A stretch of 64,000 bases of DNA from Tulasnella sp. 424 (GCA_019633425.1 WSUB01000076.1:124001-188000); one strand, 5' to 3'; shown: positions 1 to 11,948, counted from the first letter of the stretch. The notes: generated from the sequence alone by a model not told the origin. Made by a program: numbers and translations.

Positions 1-1143
1 GCGGGCATCTGAGTGGGCGTCGCCGTAGTTGGGTGGTCCAAAGTGCAACGACACTGGAACGCGTCGACAAAGCGTGGGTGTTTGATTTCAGACCAATGCT
101 CCTGTTTCGCTCCCAAGACTAGCCCTGCAGCGACACTTTTCGACTCTCTCAAGCAACCAAATTGCTTGATGGATATGGGACATTTATTAACGATTGAACG
201 ACTTTCGTAGACCACGTTGACGCGGCCAGATGTCTCTCGTGAGATCCTAGTGGGCTCTCGAGATCTCACCCCCCTTGACGACAATCTTGTTGCCAATTAC
301 CTGGTCATCACCCAGCGTGATTCGGCCTTTGGCTTCTTTCCTACGAGAAACCTCGAAAGGACGTTGGACTTTCACCGGGTAAGCAGTCAACCCCGAACTC
401 GACACCAGAGCCAATCGTCAACTTCACCGAGCACCTCGCGCACACCATCGTTGGCGTATTGTCAAGTTCCCAACCTGTGGAAGTGTTATTTTCTTCGCGA
501 CGGGCCGTCAATCCCAACCTTCACTTCTTGCTTCTGCACCACGCTTGTCTTCTTTTACGCCATTTCAATCCTCCGCATTCCACCGCTGAACGAGGACGGG
601 CGCTGATTAAACCTAGACAAACAACAGGGGTTAGGTTCGATTTTGTCTTGATATCCCTCCAGATTTCCTCACTCGCAGAGGCATCATAACTCGGCAGCTT
701 TATATATTCCCAAGTCAGATGCCAACATCCGGTACCATATATGTAGCCTTTCCTACCGTCGGTACGATGCTTAAACTACTGTTCATCCCTGAAATATCCG
801 TTGAAATGCCTCAGAAATGCCTCGTCTTCGATTGGAGGATCCTTGTCGGATGCTCGCTCTCCACCCATTGGGTAGTTCAAACGATAGCTCCAACCAGAAC
901 CAATTCAGCCTCCCACTCTTGACTACCTCTTCCCACTGCGACAAATATGCTCGATGTCTTGGAACCTTCGGCGGACCTTGTTCGGTTATTCCGACGTCTC
1001 TCGCTTCCGGACCTTTTCCACTTACAGCGACTCGCGCCAGATCGACGTCTCTCCGTTGACCCCCCGCTTTGGCTATTTGGAAGATTTCTAAATATGCTCC
1101 ACGCACCGACGGTCCGCTTGCGTTCGCATACTAGATTTTAAGT
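1..1143. other. No recognisable gene
   Basis: Several short open frames exist on both strands, but none shows a known domain, convincing intron-linked exons or similarity to the rest of the window. The last part is the promoter of the AA9 gene. I see nothing else to annotate. Confidence 0.5.
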
Positions 1144-1151
1144 TATAAATA
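1144..1151 (+). promoter_or_regulatory. TATA box of the AA9 gene
   Basis: TATAAATA lies 60 bp upstream of the AA9 start codon, a usual distance for a short fungal 5' leader. The stretch between it and the ATG is C- and A-rich, as expected for a transcription start region. Confidence 0.6.
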
Positions 1152-1210
1152 ACTGGGCCAAGCATGGAGAGCAAACCACCATTTCCCCTCTTCTACCCAC
1201 AAACTCCCCC

Positions 1211-2350
1211 ATGAAGCTCGCAATTTCAGCTGCATTGGCAGTTTGTGCTGCTCAGCTGGTTTCGGCGCATTGTATGTAACTCATCTCCACTCTGGAGACA
1301 CCATCCACCCACAACAAATCTTTTAGACACGTTCCCGGATCTTATCGTGAATGGAACCGTTACTACCGACTGGCAATACGTCCGGATGACGGATAACCAC
1401 TACTCCAATGGCCCTGTTTGTGATACCCGTCCTTATTCCTCGGCCAGGATCTGATTTTCATTCTGTTTCCAGGTGACCGATCTCTCGAGCTCGCAGATGA
1501 AGTGTTACGAGAGCACGACCGCAGCTCAAACTAGTACCGCTACTGTTGTCGCTGGATCTACCGTTGGCTTTAAAGCAGACAACACGATGGGTCATCCCGG
1601 CTACTTCGACGTCTACATGAGCGCCGCAAGCCCCACGGCCAACACCGAATCAGCCGGGTCTGGTAAGACGTGGTTCAAGATTTGGGAGTGGGCTCCTACG
1701 TGGAGCAAGAGCACCGGTTTGGTCTTTGCTTCTGAAAATATCAACCAATTCACCTTCACTATTCCCAAGAACACGCCGAATGGTAAGAAGATTCCATACG
1801 TGGTCCTCGGGATGAGCGGACATTGGAAACTAACCCGGATGATATCTTCTGATGCTAGGACAATACTTGCTTCGCGGGGAGCAAATTGCTCTGCACCTTG
1901 CCGGAACGTACCAAGGCGCGCAGGTTGGTCCATTCACATTCCATCCTAGCTTGCTTGATTCTAAACACTTTGAAACACAGCTTTACATCGCATGTGCTCA
2001 AATCAATGTTCGTGTTTGCATTCCTCGTGCGACGCCTAACCTCGCTGACAAAGACTTGCTCAGGTCGTCGGTGGTGGAAACGGCAAGCCCGGACCGTTGA
2101 CATCGTTCCCTGGCGCTTACACCGGCTACGAACCCGGAATCCTCATTAGTAAGTAACGACGCTTTCTTGGAAGACTCTCGATAACCTGACCTCTCTGACC
2201 TGCAGACATCTACAACTTGCCTGCCAACTACACTGGTTACACTTCTCGTATGTGCCAAACTTATTTGAAATGCCTTTCAATTTGATATGAATACTGAGAC
2301 AAACCCTTACTTTTCTTTTCATAGCTGGTACCGCCGTTTGGTCCGGTTAA
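1211..2350 (+). CDS. AA9 lytic polysaccharide monooxygenase
   Basis: Secreted copper enzyme that oxidatively cleaves cellulose or related beta-glucans. Eight exons give 234 residues: 1211-1271, 1327-1415, 1473-1782, 1859-1923, 1981-2007, 2064-2148, 2206-2247 and 2325-2350; all junctions are GT-AG and in frame. A 19-residue signal peptide ([10 protein letters not shown]... to VSA) is followed by [11 protein letters not shown], so His1 of the mature protein can form the histidine brace. The second copper histidine is in [12 protein letters not shown], and the axial region is [15 protein letters not shown]. The end [14 protein letters not shown] and TAVWSG is typical of a single-domain enzyme; no CBM1 or linker follows. 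The start is fixed by the signal peptide and a TATA box 60 bp upstream. Substrate and regioselectivity cannot be read from the sequence. Confidence 0.93.
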
Positions 2351-3000
2351 ATTGGGATGCATGCTGTCCAGCGAGTTGCGAGGACTGCGTTTTCTGCACC
2401 CCAGCAGCGTCCCGCGTCTTCGTTTCTCGAAGAATCGTCTGCAGCGCCTCCTATATTTCTTGCAAAATAAATATCTTGAGCCCTAGGCTACACTTGATCT
2501 AGGTCCGGGAATACGCATTCTCTCCCGAGTGATCCGAAAACGATGAGGCTCGAAACCGAGACCCGAATCGGCACCCAGCAGTTGAAGTAATGCAAACGTA
2601 ATTGAAAACCATTAACTATGTACACAGAGCCCCTGTAGCTATTAGCGTAACATCGTAAAGATCAAAACAATCAGAAAAAAAAACAAGCATCATTAGGGGT
2701 AACTTCAGAAACGAGAAAGCGATACAAGGAGAAATGAACGGAGCGGGTAAGCGCCATGATGTAGAATGCGTTTTAAAAAAGGGAAGGAAAATTTGGGAAT
2801 ACATATTTCTTATTTCATGAACCTTCGTAGGGAATCGAGTGGGGTTGGATTATTGCGAATGCTGATAAAAAATTCCAGGGGAGTGTGATTGTGGGAGGAG
2901 AGATTGGATCTACTATAAAGTTATGTTGGGACTAGAGACGGAAAGGTATTGTTAGAAAATTCGACGCACCAGTGGACCAGGAGCAGTGAGAGAACGAACC
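2351..3000. other. Convergent intergenic region
   Basis: This is the shared 3' flank of the AA9 gene (+) and the YTP1-like gene (-). It is A/T-rich, contains a polyadenylation hexamer for the AA9 gene, and shows no coding signal. Confidence 0.6.
2466..2471 (+). promoter_or_regulatory. Polyadenylation hexamer AATAAA
   Basis: A perfect AATAAA lies 116 bp downstream of the AA9 stop codon, a plausible 3' end signal for that transcript. Fungal polyadenylation signals are loose, so this is a likely rather than certain call. Confidence 0.4.
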
Positions 3001-6000
3001 TTATGCATGCCCGTGATGTCTCTTTATCCTCAACTTCCCTCCATAGGGACCCAATTCATACTCTTCCCGATGGCGAGACGAGTAGGAGCTGCGATTGGGC
3101 CGCTCGTGATCATCGCCCTCCACCGCGATCCCGTTCCGCTTAGCGACATTCGCAACAGCCCAACTCTTCAATGCCAAACACCCAAACATCCACGTAAAGC
3201 AGAAGAACGTGAGTGCGACGATGACGTTGGCGAACATCATCATGTCATCTAAAAAAGATTAAGCGGGGATGGAGGTCAGCTCAAGATCATCGAATAAACA
3301 TTGGCAGACAAAAGCGACGAAAAGCTCACCTCTTCCGGACCTCATAGCCCAGAATCCAATCTGCTCCGTGCTGCTAATAAACGCCAGCCCTCCAGCGGTG
3401 AGCAAGAAGCTCGCCAAGCCTTCAGTCGGAGGACGAGACGGGCTCGTCGATCGTGGAGGGTTAATCCAGAGGAAGAAATACGTCAAGCACCGAGCGACAG
3501 TGTACGCTGCTAACAAAGTTCCCCAAAGCATGTGAATTTGAACCTTTTTTCACCGAACCATCTCGTGTCAGAAAATATCGACTTTTCCACACCATCGGGT
3601 GAAAAGTCACTGACCTGGAATAGATAAGTCTGATGATGCGCGGCCATCGCGATACCCGTAACTCCGATACACAACGCCGCGAACGGGTTGTAGCTCGATC
3701 GGTAAGGCTGAACATCCATTTCATCACCAGGCTCCTCGTGCCACCTCTTCTTGACGTCCTTGGACTTGCCGCCCTTGCTCAACCACCCCAATTCCAACGC
3801 AATTCCGATCGCCCCACCAAAGAAATACCTATAAGAAAGTGGGGAAGAGCAGTCTGTCAGTCTCGTTTCGCCCCACGAACACCGTACGACGTTTCCCCGA
3901 CGTACATCACGGCGATACTGATATGTTGGATCTGCTTGGCGGTATACGGGCTTCCAGGCGCGGCGCCGAACCTCTCCATCCACGTGTTCGTAGCTCCATA
4001 GACGAAGATAACCGAACTCTCAACAAGTTCTGCTGACGGAGGGTTCTTGCGCTTGGTTCCAAGACGGGAGACGACTGGCAAGCGGTTCCAAGCCCAGCCT
4101 TGATCGGCGAAGGCTCCGAGGTACCGAGCGAATGTGAGCAAGCCGTACAGGAAGAAGATGCTTCCCTCTAGAAATCCAAGTTGCAAATTTCTTTATTAGC
4201 TCGCGCACAAAACCTTTGCTTGGAACGGAACAACGTACTGATCAAATGAGCCAAGCACCCGTTCACATAGTTCTCCCTGCAAATACCGGTATACACCACG
4301 CTCCCACTAGCCCACATCGCGTAAGCGAGAACAACGACAAGCCTCTCCCAAACGAAATGCATCGTCGTTGTCGAGGTCCAAAGGAACCTTCCAACTTTGC
4401 CGAAGAACCCGCGTCGGGACGAAGCTTGATTATGCGCTTCCTCCGCTTCCCTCTGCTCCAGCTCTCGCTGCAGTTCAGCGTCTACATCGCCTTCTTCCTC
4501 TCGGATGTGCTCTAGACTGCCCCCCATGGGAGACGTTCCGGAGGTCGGAGAAGGGTTATGCAGCGTCGAAGCGTCGGAATAGTCGGATTGGTAAGAAAGT
4601 TTTCGGGAGTGGGTTCGGACATGGTGGTGGTGGTGAGGGCCGCCGTGATGGGCAAGTGGGTGAGGATGAGCGTTCTGTCTATGAGGGGAAGAACTCCCCG
4701 ATCCAGTAGGCGAAGAGTGCTGTTGCTCAGGCTCGTTCGACCATCCAGCAGCTTCGAACAAGACTTCCTTTGGTGAATCGTCATGGTCGTGCTCCTCATC
4801 GTGTTCGCCAACAAGCCCCACACGCTCGTACTCGCCAATAGCGATCTGGCCTTTATCACCCCTGCCGATCTTCCATGCCTCGGCAAGATCGTTCTTGGTC
4901 ACAGAACCACCGCGCTCGGCGATGCGTTGGACGTGAGCGAAGAATCGACGGGAGAAGATGACTAGTTTAGGGACATATTCGAGTGCGGACACGCCGAGTG
5001 TCGCGAGGACGAGGAGAACCGAGAGTGGAGAGTGGCTCGAGCCTTGATACCTAGCAGAAGTAATTTCGAGTTTGAATGAAAATAAAGGAAAGTCAGAATA
5101 TAGGCTTTGAAACTCGAGATTTCAGAGTGAACGAAAAAAACGTACAAATCGGGCACGAGTTTCTTGTAACTCGCGGCAGTGGTCCATCCGAGGAGAGACA
5201 AACCCACGAACAATCCATGCGCAATCGGTTGAAAAGGGTGCTTGGATGATCGAAGTACTATGCCTGGTAATGGATCCGAGCGTCAGTCAGCATTCTTGAG
5301 ACAATGGGCTGAGCACTCCAGTCTGGGGACGGGATTCGACCAAATCCGCGGAGCGCGGAGTGCTAGGAAACGGCATTTTCACGCCTAAGACGGGGACTTC
5401 CTGTGGGTTATTCATACCAGACACAAGCCTTTTAGCCACGCGCGCGAAGTCTGGCCAGAGTTGCCGGCATGTGGAGCTGCCGTGTGTGTGGGATTTCCCC
5501 GGCCGCGGCTACCAAGCTGTCGCGCCAAAGCGCCAAAAAGCCAAATTGTCGCGCTTGTCCAAACAGCAAGGCCGCCTCTTGGAAGACACGGCCCAACACT
5601 GCGGCCTGCAAAGCTGGCTGCGTGCTGAGCCTGCTTCTATACGAAGATAGTACGGGTTTGGTGCTCCGTCGCGTTCGGGTTTCGAACGATGCGATTTGGA
5701 CTGAGGTGCTTTGACCCGTGAGGTCTCTCCCCTCTAAGACGTAGAGTCACAGGGAATGCAATACAGAGCCCAGATTTGGAGGAATTAGAGTACTCACTTG
5801 CTGGCAATGCGATGAAGAATGCTCCAGTCATGAATAGAACATGCCAAATCATGAGCCACCCGTGGCTCTTGCCCGAATACACCACAATGTCGAACGCATC
5901 GTCCCCATGGCCGCTCTTGAATCCTTGACGGTCTCCGTACAAGTCCCAAGCGATGTAGGACAATGGGTCTGGTGCGTGCCCTTGGAGGACTTGGGTTTCG

Positions 6001-6227
6001 TTGAGAACGAGGAGCGGTGTACCGCCGTGTCCGTGTGAATGAGTGTGTTCAGACGGCGAGGTGCCTTGAGCGGGTCGCGTAACGTTGGAATGGATTACGG
6101 ACGAGTTGAAAGCGGGATCTGGATAGCCGTGATGGCCTTCATGAGGTGAAGGAGTGGGTGAAGCTGTAGTTGTGTTCGTTATTGCAGCCGCTAGGGCAAG
6201 CAGCGCGGTCGTTATTGGAATCCGCAT
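3001..6227 (-). CDS. YTP1-like multi-pass membrane protein
   Basis: Seven exons on the minus strand (6227-5798, 5263-5146, 5050-4239, 4167-3906, 3828-3615, 3543-3330, 3248-3001) join in frame to 765 residues. A signal peptide (MRIPITTALLALAAA) is followed by a His-rich luminal stretch and then the DUF2427-type segment around SHGWLMIWHVLFMTGAFF and HPFQPIAHGLFVGLSLLG. A long hydrophilic loop (about residues 200-420) contains a histidine cluster GGPHHHHHVRTHSRK and acidic runs. The C-terminal half has several membrane segments of the Ytp1 family (FFLYGLLTFARYLG, YFFGGAIGIALELG, MLWGTLLAAYTVARCLTYFF, FANVIVALTFFCFTWMFG). The biochemical role of this fungal family is not established. The first intron (534 bp) is far longer than the other six (about 70-95 bp). 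Confidence 0.82.
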
Positions 6228-7824
6228 TCGGCGTCCGAATCGAGACTAATTGACGTTGTGTGTTCGGCTTGAAAGTTGTCGTCGTCGTCGGCGTGCCCAC
6301 CACCCTTCAAGAGCCACAGACAAGTAGCTTGAAGAGAGATGAGAGGGAGTCAAAGTGGAGGGATATGTCGCGGGAGCCGAAAGAGGCGTCGCCCGAGGAT
6401 TAGATGAGATGTTATATAGTGTAAGCTTTTTGACCCCAGCCCAACCCAGGCAGCCCGCTCTCCAGATTCCGATAGTGTAAGCAACGCCGTCTCACCGCGT
6501 CCCACCTCCATCTTCTCCTTCTTACCTCCACCTTCCGCCCTTTTCCCATCCTCGACGCCTTTTCTCATATCCCGAAGCAGCAGAAGGTTGGTCGGCAGAT
6601 GTCTCTCCTCGAGTCGCAGCAATACTCGCCCTCGTTATATGCATTACTCGGTTGGTCGGTGACTGAGGGCATTGAGAACTCCTTCGGTGTTCAGGTCGCC
6701 GGTTCACCTTCCTCGGAGTCCGAGCGGATTTCTGTCAAACGTCATCGAAACGAAATTCTGGATGTCTCCCAATAGGGAACACGTGGTGTGACTCCAGCGT
6801 GACTAAGCTCGCTATTCCTAATACACCATGTCACGCGATTCATTTGAAGTGTTCATGCCGAGGTGCCGCGGCATTCCGGACATCTTATCTCTCAAAGACC
6901 CCAATCACCACAATGCCTCGAACACAAACCGGGAGCCGATCGAAGACCCTGTGGCGTCATCCCTCGTTCAAACACTCGGCCTGTGATTTCCGCTGAACCT
7001 CGTGCCTCTCTCTTGACCCACATCACTATCAGCGTCACTGCGCAGGGGGATCGGATCTTGCCCAAATCTCATCTAAGCTCCAGTTCGCGAAGCTCAGTTG
7101 TGCCAAAGTCTGAGCTTATCAACCGTGGACTTGGCGCTAGCTACGTAATCCTGCTACGATAAGCGCAAGCCGTTTTCGGGATCGTTGCAAAGCGAAGTTT
7201 CATAATCAAATTAGAAAGCTGTCAATAGGCTTCAATTCTTCTTCTTAGATTCTCATGGGACACCGAAACCCAATTTTCGGTGATTTCAGATAAGCATGTA
7301 TTATGACAAAGGTTGTCCGGGGAAGGGTGCGGCTCCCCGATCGGCCTCCACTCGGGTGGAGGGAATGAGTTGACTTGTGTTCAGTGTCCCGGTAATGATC
7401 AAGGGCTTCACTTCTTACGGACAGTTTTTCAAGGTTTAATTTGCTTTCCGAGTGCGGCGTAATTACGAGGGCACACAAGGGGAGAGCGGCAGCGTTGGCC
7501 CAGAACACGGCCGCGATGCATGAGGAAGAACAGGCCATGTTAAAGACGCTTCTGAGTCAAAACACGAAGTAAGCCATGATGCAAGCATTTTTTGCTAAAA
7601 TAGCCTAATTAGTTTAATATCCCCTGAGAGAACTACGTACGTTTTCCGAATCCAAGCATGTCTTGGACATGGGTGGTCATTTCGGATGATCACCGATCGA
7701 ATTTACGGCAAATAGGGTGCCGCAAATATTTGCCAAGTTGCAAATTTCTCATCCAAACATAAAACCTCTACCTCGCTGTGATACCTGTATACTATAACAG
7801 TACGACTAACGACCTCTGCTCGAT
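6228..7824. other. Intergenic region with one diverged repeat
   Basis: It holds the 5' flank of the YTP1-like gene and the 3' flank of the first F-box gene. 7212-7480 is a diverged copy of sequence at 14294-14570. No coding signal was recognised in the remainder. Confidence 0.5.
7212..7480 (-). repeat. Downstream repeat of F-box array, copy a
   Basis: It shares long identical words with 14294-14570, for example GAAAGCTGTCAAT, CCCAATTTTCGGTGATTT and TTATGACAAAGGTTG in the same order. It lies 3' of type 1 gene A just as the other copy lies 3' of gene D. It is therefore best read as flank duplicated with the gene rather than as an independent element. Confidence 0.6.
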
Positions 7825-9621
7825 TCAAAAGTCCCACACCGTGCGCCAACGATCCTCCGTAAAAGTTTGCTTCCGTGGGTCATAAGCAATCGTAAAGCTA
7901 TCGCCTAGTTCTCCTTCCACGTCTTTCCACACTTTCCACCAGGCCTGTCTATTCATATCGTGTTCGGCATCGGCATCATCCTCGCCCGGATCGTCCGCGC
8001 GAACATCACGTCCGGGAGCTGATGAAGCATGACCGCATCGTCCCCGTTGTAGGTTCGGGTACATTCGGACAACAAATGCAACGACATCCTCGATCGAGGC
8101 CCCGCCGTCTCCGAGTCCTCGGCTGTACCGAAGATCCAAATCGTGAAGTGATGGATGAGTTTTTCGGTCCGTCGGATCGCTTGGTGCTAATGGTTCTGCA
8201 ATAAGCGCTGCCTCCTGCATATTGACGGACAGTGCTAGGGTCTGAAGCCGCAGACAGCGGCTGGCTAGCATCCGAAGGGAACTTATCGTGACGCTCCATT
8301 CCTCCTGCCCCAATGTCTCGCATATCTGGAGGCCTACGAGACCGGGGAAACTATCGGCGAGCAATTCAATATCTACATCCGTGACTGGTGACCCGCTGAA
8401 CCGCGAGACCAGAGTCAGATGCGTCAACCGCCTCATGTTGAGACGAGTCGATAGGCCTCGCAGGTCCAAGCTTGAAGTCCGGAGAGTAAATGATTGGACT
8501 TGGCTGTGACCAGCTAGACATGGGTAGATTTCATCATCGTTGTCACCATTCCATTCCACTTCCACCTCAAGGTTTCGGAGACGACCTGGGGGCACACGAC
8601 GCAGTAAGCTCCGTATTTCTCCGGTAGGCCCTGTGACGCGAATTATCTGAAGCTGTGGGAACGCGGTTTCGGAGCAGGGGAGTTTGCTGTCCTCTGGATG
8701 GTCGTGAGACCGATAGTGAAGCTCGGTGAGTTCGGGAAGTCTGCTTGCTGCATCCAGCATAGGGGCGGTGATCTGGGCTCCATAAAAGGCATTATAACTG
8801 ATGCTAAGGCGCTTGACGGAAGCCAAAGCAATTTCAATGGATTGGGTAAACTTTTTGTGGTCCGTCAAGGGTAGCACTGCCGGGCCTTCGAATTCAACCC
8901 ACCACGGCTCTGTGGACACCCGAAACGTCCATGGTGCGGCACCCTCACGGATCATGATGCAAAGGACGAAATTGATGAAGTCGATTGGGTGGATGTTTGG
9001 AAGTACCCCGTCGGAAGAGATGTGCTTCGTTGAAGGACCGATGAAGAGGTGAAGTGCGTGTTGGAGAATTCCGAAGAGGTGTTCACGGAGTACAGCAGGA
9101 TATCTGATCACGCTCTCGTCGAACGGGATCGAAGTGAGGTCTCTTATTTCGATTGTTCGGAGATTGGAGAAGATTTTGCCGCCGACTAGGTCCTGGACAC
9201 TGCGGAGGGGAGAGTTGTTTTCGACCAGTAGGTCGAACTTCCCACTTATAGACGCTTTACGAATCAATCTAGCGAGAGCTCCAATTCTTGAGGCCTCTTC
9301 ATATGTTAGGGGTCTGGCCAGCCGCCTGAATGAGGGCTTCGGTTCACGGTTCTGGTAAGTACACCCACTTGAGCAAAGCATCCAGATATGGGCGCAAAAG
9401 TGAAGGTTGCTTACGGCATATAATTCGGGGGGTAACATAGCGTCGGCTGGGAAGGCGGCATACAAAGCCTGGAGTCCAGGTCCTGACAGGTCGGCCCATA
9501 GCAAGGGCGCGGCATGTTGCCAAAACCTCTGGCACACTCGGCATGCGACTGCAAGATTATGGGGCGATAGTGACGAAATAATCGAAGTGAGTATTTCTGA
9601 GACTAGTAGAGCTGGATGCAT
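7825..9621 (-). CDS. F-box/leucine-rich protein, type 1, gene A
   Basis: Putative SCF ubiquitin-ligase adaptor. Two exons (9621-9415 and 9351-7825, 63-bp intron 9414-9352) give 577 residues. The F-box is at the N terminus (MHPALLVSEILTSIISSLSP then VACRVCQRFWQHAAPLLW). Next come a conserved block FRRLARPLTYEEASRIG and a long region of irregular leucine-rich strands (LRRVPPGRLRNLEVEVEW, LNMRRLTHLTLVSRF). The array-specific tail is WWKVWKDVEGELGDSFTIAYD. The frame stays open upstream to an ATG at 9783, which would add 54 residues, and the intron is a multiple of three with no stop. I prefer 9621 because its context (CCCACC before ATG) is good and all four paralogues share an ATG there. Substrate unknown. 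Confidence 0.78.
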   Translation of the reverse strand: MHPALLVSEILTSIISSLSPHNLAVACRVCQRFWQHAAPLLWADLSGPGLQALYAAFPADAMLPPELYAVSNLHFCAHIWMLCSSGCTYQNREPKPSFRRLARPLTYEEASRIGALARLIRKASISGKFDLLVENNSPLRSVQDLVGGKIFSNLRTIEIRDLTSIPFDESVIRYPAVLREHLFGILQHALHLFIGPSTKHISSDGVLPNIHPIDFINFVLCIMIREGAAPWTFRVSTEPWWVEFEGPAVLPLTDHKKFTQSIEIALASVKRLSISYNAFYGAQITAPMLDAASRLPELTELHYRSHDHPEDSKLPCSETAFPQLQIIRVTGPTGEIRSLLRRVPPGRLRNLEVEVEWNGDNDDEIYPCLAGHSQVQSFTLRTSSLDLRGLSTRLNMRRLTHLTLVSRFSGSPVTDVDIELLADSFPGLVGLQICETLGQEEWSVTISSLRMLASRCLRLQTLALSVNMQEAALIAEPLAPSDPTDRKTHPSLHDLDLRYSRGLGDGGASIEDVVAFVVRMYPNLQRGRCGHASSAPGRDVRADDPGEDDADAEHDMNRQAWWKVWKDVEGELGDSFTIAYDPRKQTFTEDRWRTVWDF

Positions 9622-9962
9622 GGTGGGATCGGCTCGGGTTATGTTGTAGTCGAGATTGGAAGTGAGCGTTGCTTGGTAATGTTTGCTGGACGGGAATCCG
9701 TTCGGTGGCACTTCAAATAGCTCAACGCAAGCCTGCCTCGCATGAGGCGCCTCGGTTGACTTGGCTTGGTCTTCACCAGACAATGCATGAGCAAGTCAGA
9801 AAGCAAAATGTCCTGCCTTATCAATGCTTATGCCTTGCTACACACATGCATTGTCGGGGTTATCAAATATACACCCCCTCTCGCTACGATACACCTTCTA
9901 CCAGAATAATGTTACGAACAACCTCTGCTCTAATCAGAGCTCTACACCACGCGTCAACCGTC

Positions 9963-11722
9963 TTAGATAATTTGCTTCGGGTTATAAGCAATCGTAAAGC
10001 TATCGCCCAGTTCTCCCTCCACGTCTTTCCACACCTTCCACCAGGTCCGCATAATCATGGCATCATCCGGGTGGGGCCCGCGAGCTGCATCTCCAGCAGC
10101 AGCACCGTGTCGTCCCCGTTGTAGGTTCGGGTACATTCGGACAATAAATGTCACGACTTCCTGGATTAAGGATCCGCCGTCTCCGATTCCCCGGCTGAAC
10201 CGAAGATCCAAGTCGCGAAGTGATGGATGAGTCAGAGTCTCTGAGACTGGAATGCCGGTGGATGAAGTTGCTGCTTCTGCCATAAGCGCCACTGGCTGTA
10301 TATTGACGGAGAGGGCGAGTTTCCGAAGTTTGGGACAGCGGCGGGCTAAGATCTGGAGGGAGCTGATCGTGGTGCTCCCAAGTTTTTCTTGCCACCATGA
10401 CTCGCGTAACTCGAGGCTTACGAGATCGGGAAAACTCTCGGCCAGTAATTCCACATCCGCATCAGTGAATGGTGGCCCGCCGAAACGAGAGAGCAGAGTC
10501 AGATGCGTCAACTGCCTCATGTTGAGACAATTCAATAGGCCTCGCAGGTCCAAGCGGTAGGCCCTGAGAGAAAATGACTGGACTTCGCTGTGACCAGTTA
10601 GACATGGGTAGAACTCATCGCCGTCATCACCCATGTCTACCTTGAGGTTTCGGAGACGACGTGGGGGCACACGACAAAGTAGGTTCCGTACACCTCTGGT
10701 AGTTGCTGCGATGCGAATCGTCTGGAGCTGTGGGAACGCGGTCTCGGAGTAGGGGTGTTCGTTGGCCGGAGCCGCATAATCAAGCTCGATGAGTTCGGGA
10801 AGTCTGCTTGCCGCGTCAAGCTCGGGATCGGTAATCTGGGGTCCAACTAATCTATCATGAATGAGGCTAAGGCGCTTGACGGAAGCCAAAGCAATTTCCA
10901 TGGATTGGGTGAACGTTTTGTGGTCCGTCAAGGGTGGCAGTTCCGGGCCTCCAGTCTGCCCCGTCTTTGTGAACACCCGAAAAGTCCATGGTGCGGCACC
11001 TTCGTGGATCATGATGCCAAGGACGAACTTGATGAAATCCATTGCTGGAGTGTTTGGAGGTCCCCCGTCGATAGAGATGTGCTTTGTTGAAGGACCGATG
11101 AAGAGGGGAAGTGCGCGTTGAAGAATTCCGAAGAGGTGATCACGGCATAGAGCAGGATGCCGAATAACGCTCTCGTCAATCGGGATCCAAGCGAGGTCTT
11201 TTAGTTCGATTGCTTGGAGATTGGAGAAGATTTTGCCGCCGACTAGGTCCTGGACACTGCTGAGGGGAGAGTTGTTTTCGGCGAGTAGGTCGAACTGCGC
11301 ATTTATAGATGCTTTACGAATCAACCCAGCGAGAGCTCCAATTCTTGAGGCCTCTTCATATGTGAGAGGTCTGGCCAGCCGCCTGAATGAAGACTTAAGG
11401 CGACCCGTCTGGCAAGTCAACACACTTTAGCAAAGCATCCAGATATGGGCGCAAAGTGAAGAATGCTTACGGAATATAATTCAGGGGATATGGGCGCAAA
11501 GTGAAGATTGCTTACGGAATATAATTCAGGGGCTAACATAGCGTCGGCTGGGAAGGCGGTATACAAAGCCTGGAGTCCAGGTCGTGACAGGTCGGCCCAT
11601 AGCAAGGGCGTAGCATGTTGCCAAAACGTCCAGCAGACTCGGCATGCGACTGCAAGATTGTGGGGCGATAGTGATGAAAGAATCGGAGTAAGTATTTCTG
11701 AGAGTAGTAGAGCGGGATGCAT
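9963..11722 (-). CDS. F-box/leucine-rich protein, type 1, gene B
   Basis: Tandem paralogue of gene A, same strand and layout. Exon 1 is 11722-11516 or, with the second donor, 11722-11471; exon 2 is 11408-9963. The first form gives 550 residues. The F-box begins MHPALLLSEILTPILSSLSP. The leucine-rich body and the tail WWKVWKDVEGELGDSFTIAY are kept, and the protein ends slightly earlier than gene A (NPKQII). A 45-bp tandem duplication at the exon 1/intron border supplies two splice donors, both in frame. The upstream region, which could encode an in-frame extension as in gene A, is interrupted by an N run at 11849-11948. No stop or frameshift was found in the exons. Function is inferred from the F-box only. 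Confidence 0.72.
11442..11531 (-). repeat. 45-bp tandem duplication at a splice donor
   Basis: 11442-11486 and 11487-11531 differ at one base (GAATGC against GATTGC). Each copy contains, on the minus strand, the exon end TATTCC followed by donor GTAAGC. The other three type 1 genes have a single copy. The unit is 45 bp, so the reading frame is preserved. Confidence 0.85.
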
Positions 11723-11848
11723 GGTGGGATCGGTTCGGGTTATGTTGTAGTCGAGATTGGAAGTGAGCGTTGCTTGGTAATGTTTGCTGGACGGGAATCC
11801 GTTCGGTGGCACTTCAAATAGCTCAACGCAAGCCTGCCTCGCATGAGG

Positions 11849-11948
11849 NNNNNNNNNNNNNNNNNNNNNNNNNNNNNNNNNNNNNNNNNNNNNNNNNNNN
11901 NNNNNNNNNNNNNNNNNNNNNNNNNNNNNNNNNNNNNNNNNNNNNNNN
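11849..11948. other. Assembly gap (100 N)
   Basis: The 77 bp immediately left of the gap (11772-11848) are identical to the 77 bp immediately right of it (11949-12025). This looks like an unmerged contig overlap, so the true gap may be zero and one 77-bp copy artificial. Confidence 0.8.

Noticed and set aside
4168..4992. Histidine run in the YTP1-like protein as an engineered His tag
   Set aside because: It lies in a natural His-rich hydrophilic loop of a multi-exon fungal gene; no vector sequence surrounds it.
5670..5700. tRNA-like B-box (GTTCGAAACC on the minus strand)
   Set aside because: The flanking bases do not form a T stem, and no A box, anticodon arm or acceptor stem could be found at suitable distances.
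9622..9783. N-terminal 54-residue extension of type 1 gene A
   Set aside because: The frame is open and partly shared with gene B, but genes C and D do not preserve it and all copies share the later ATG; kept as an alternative only.
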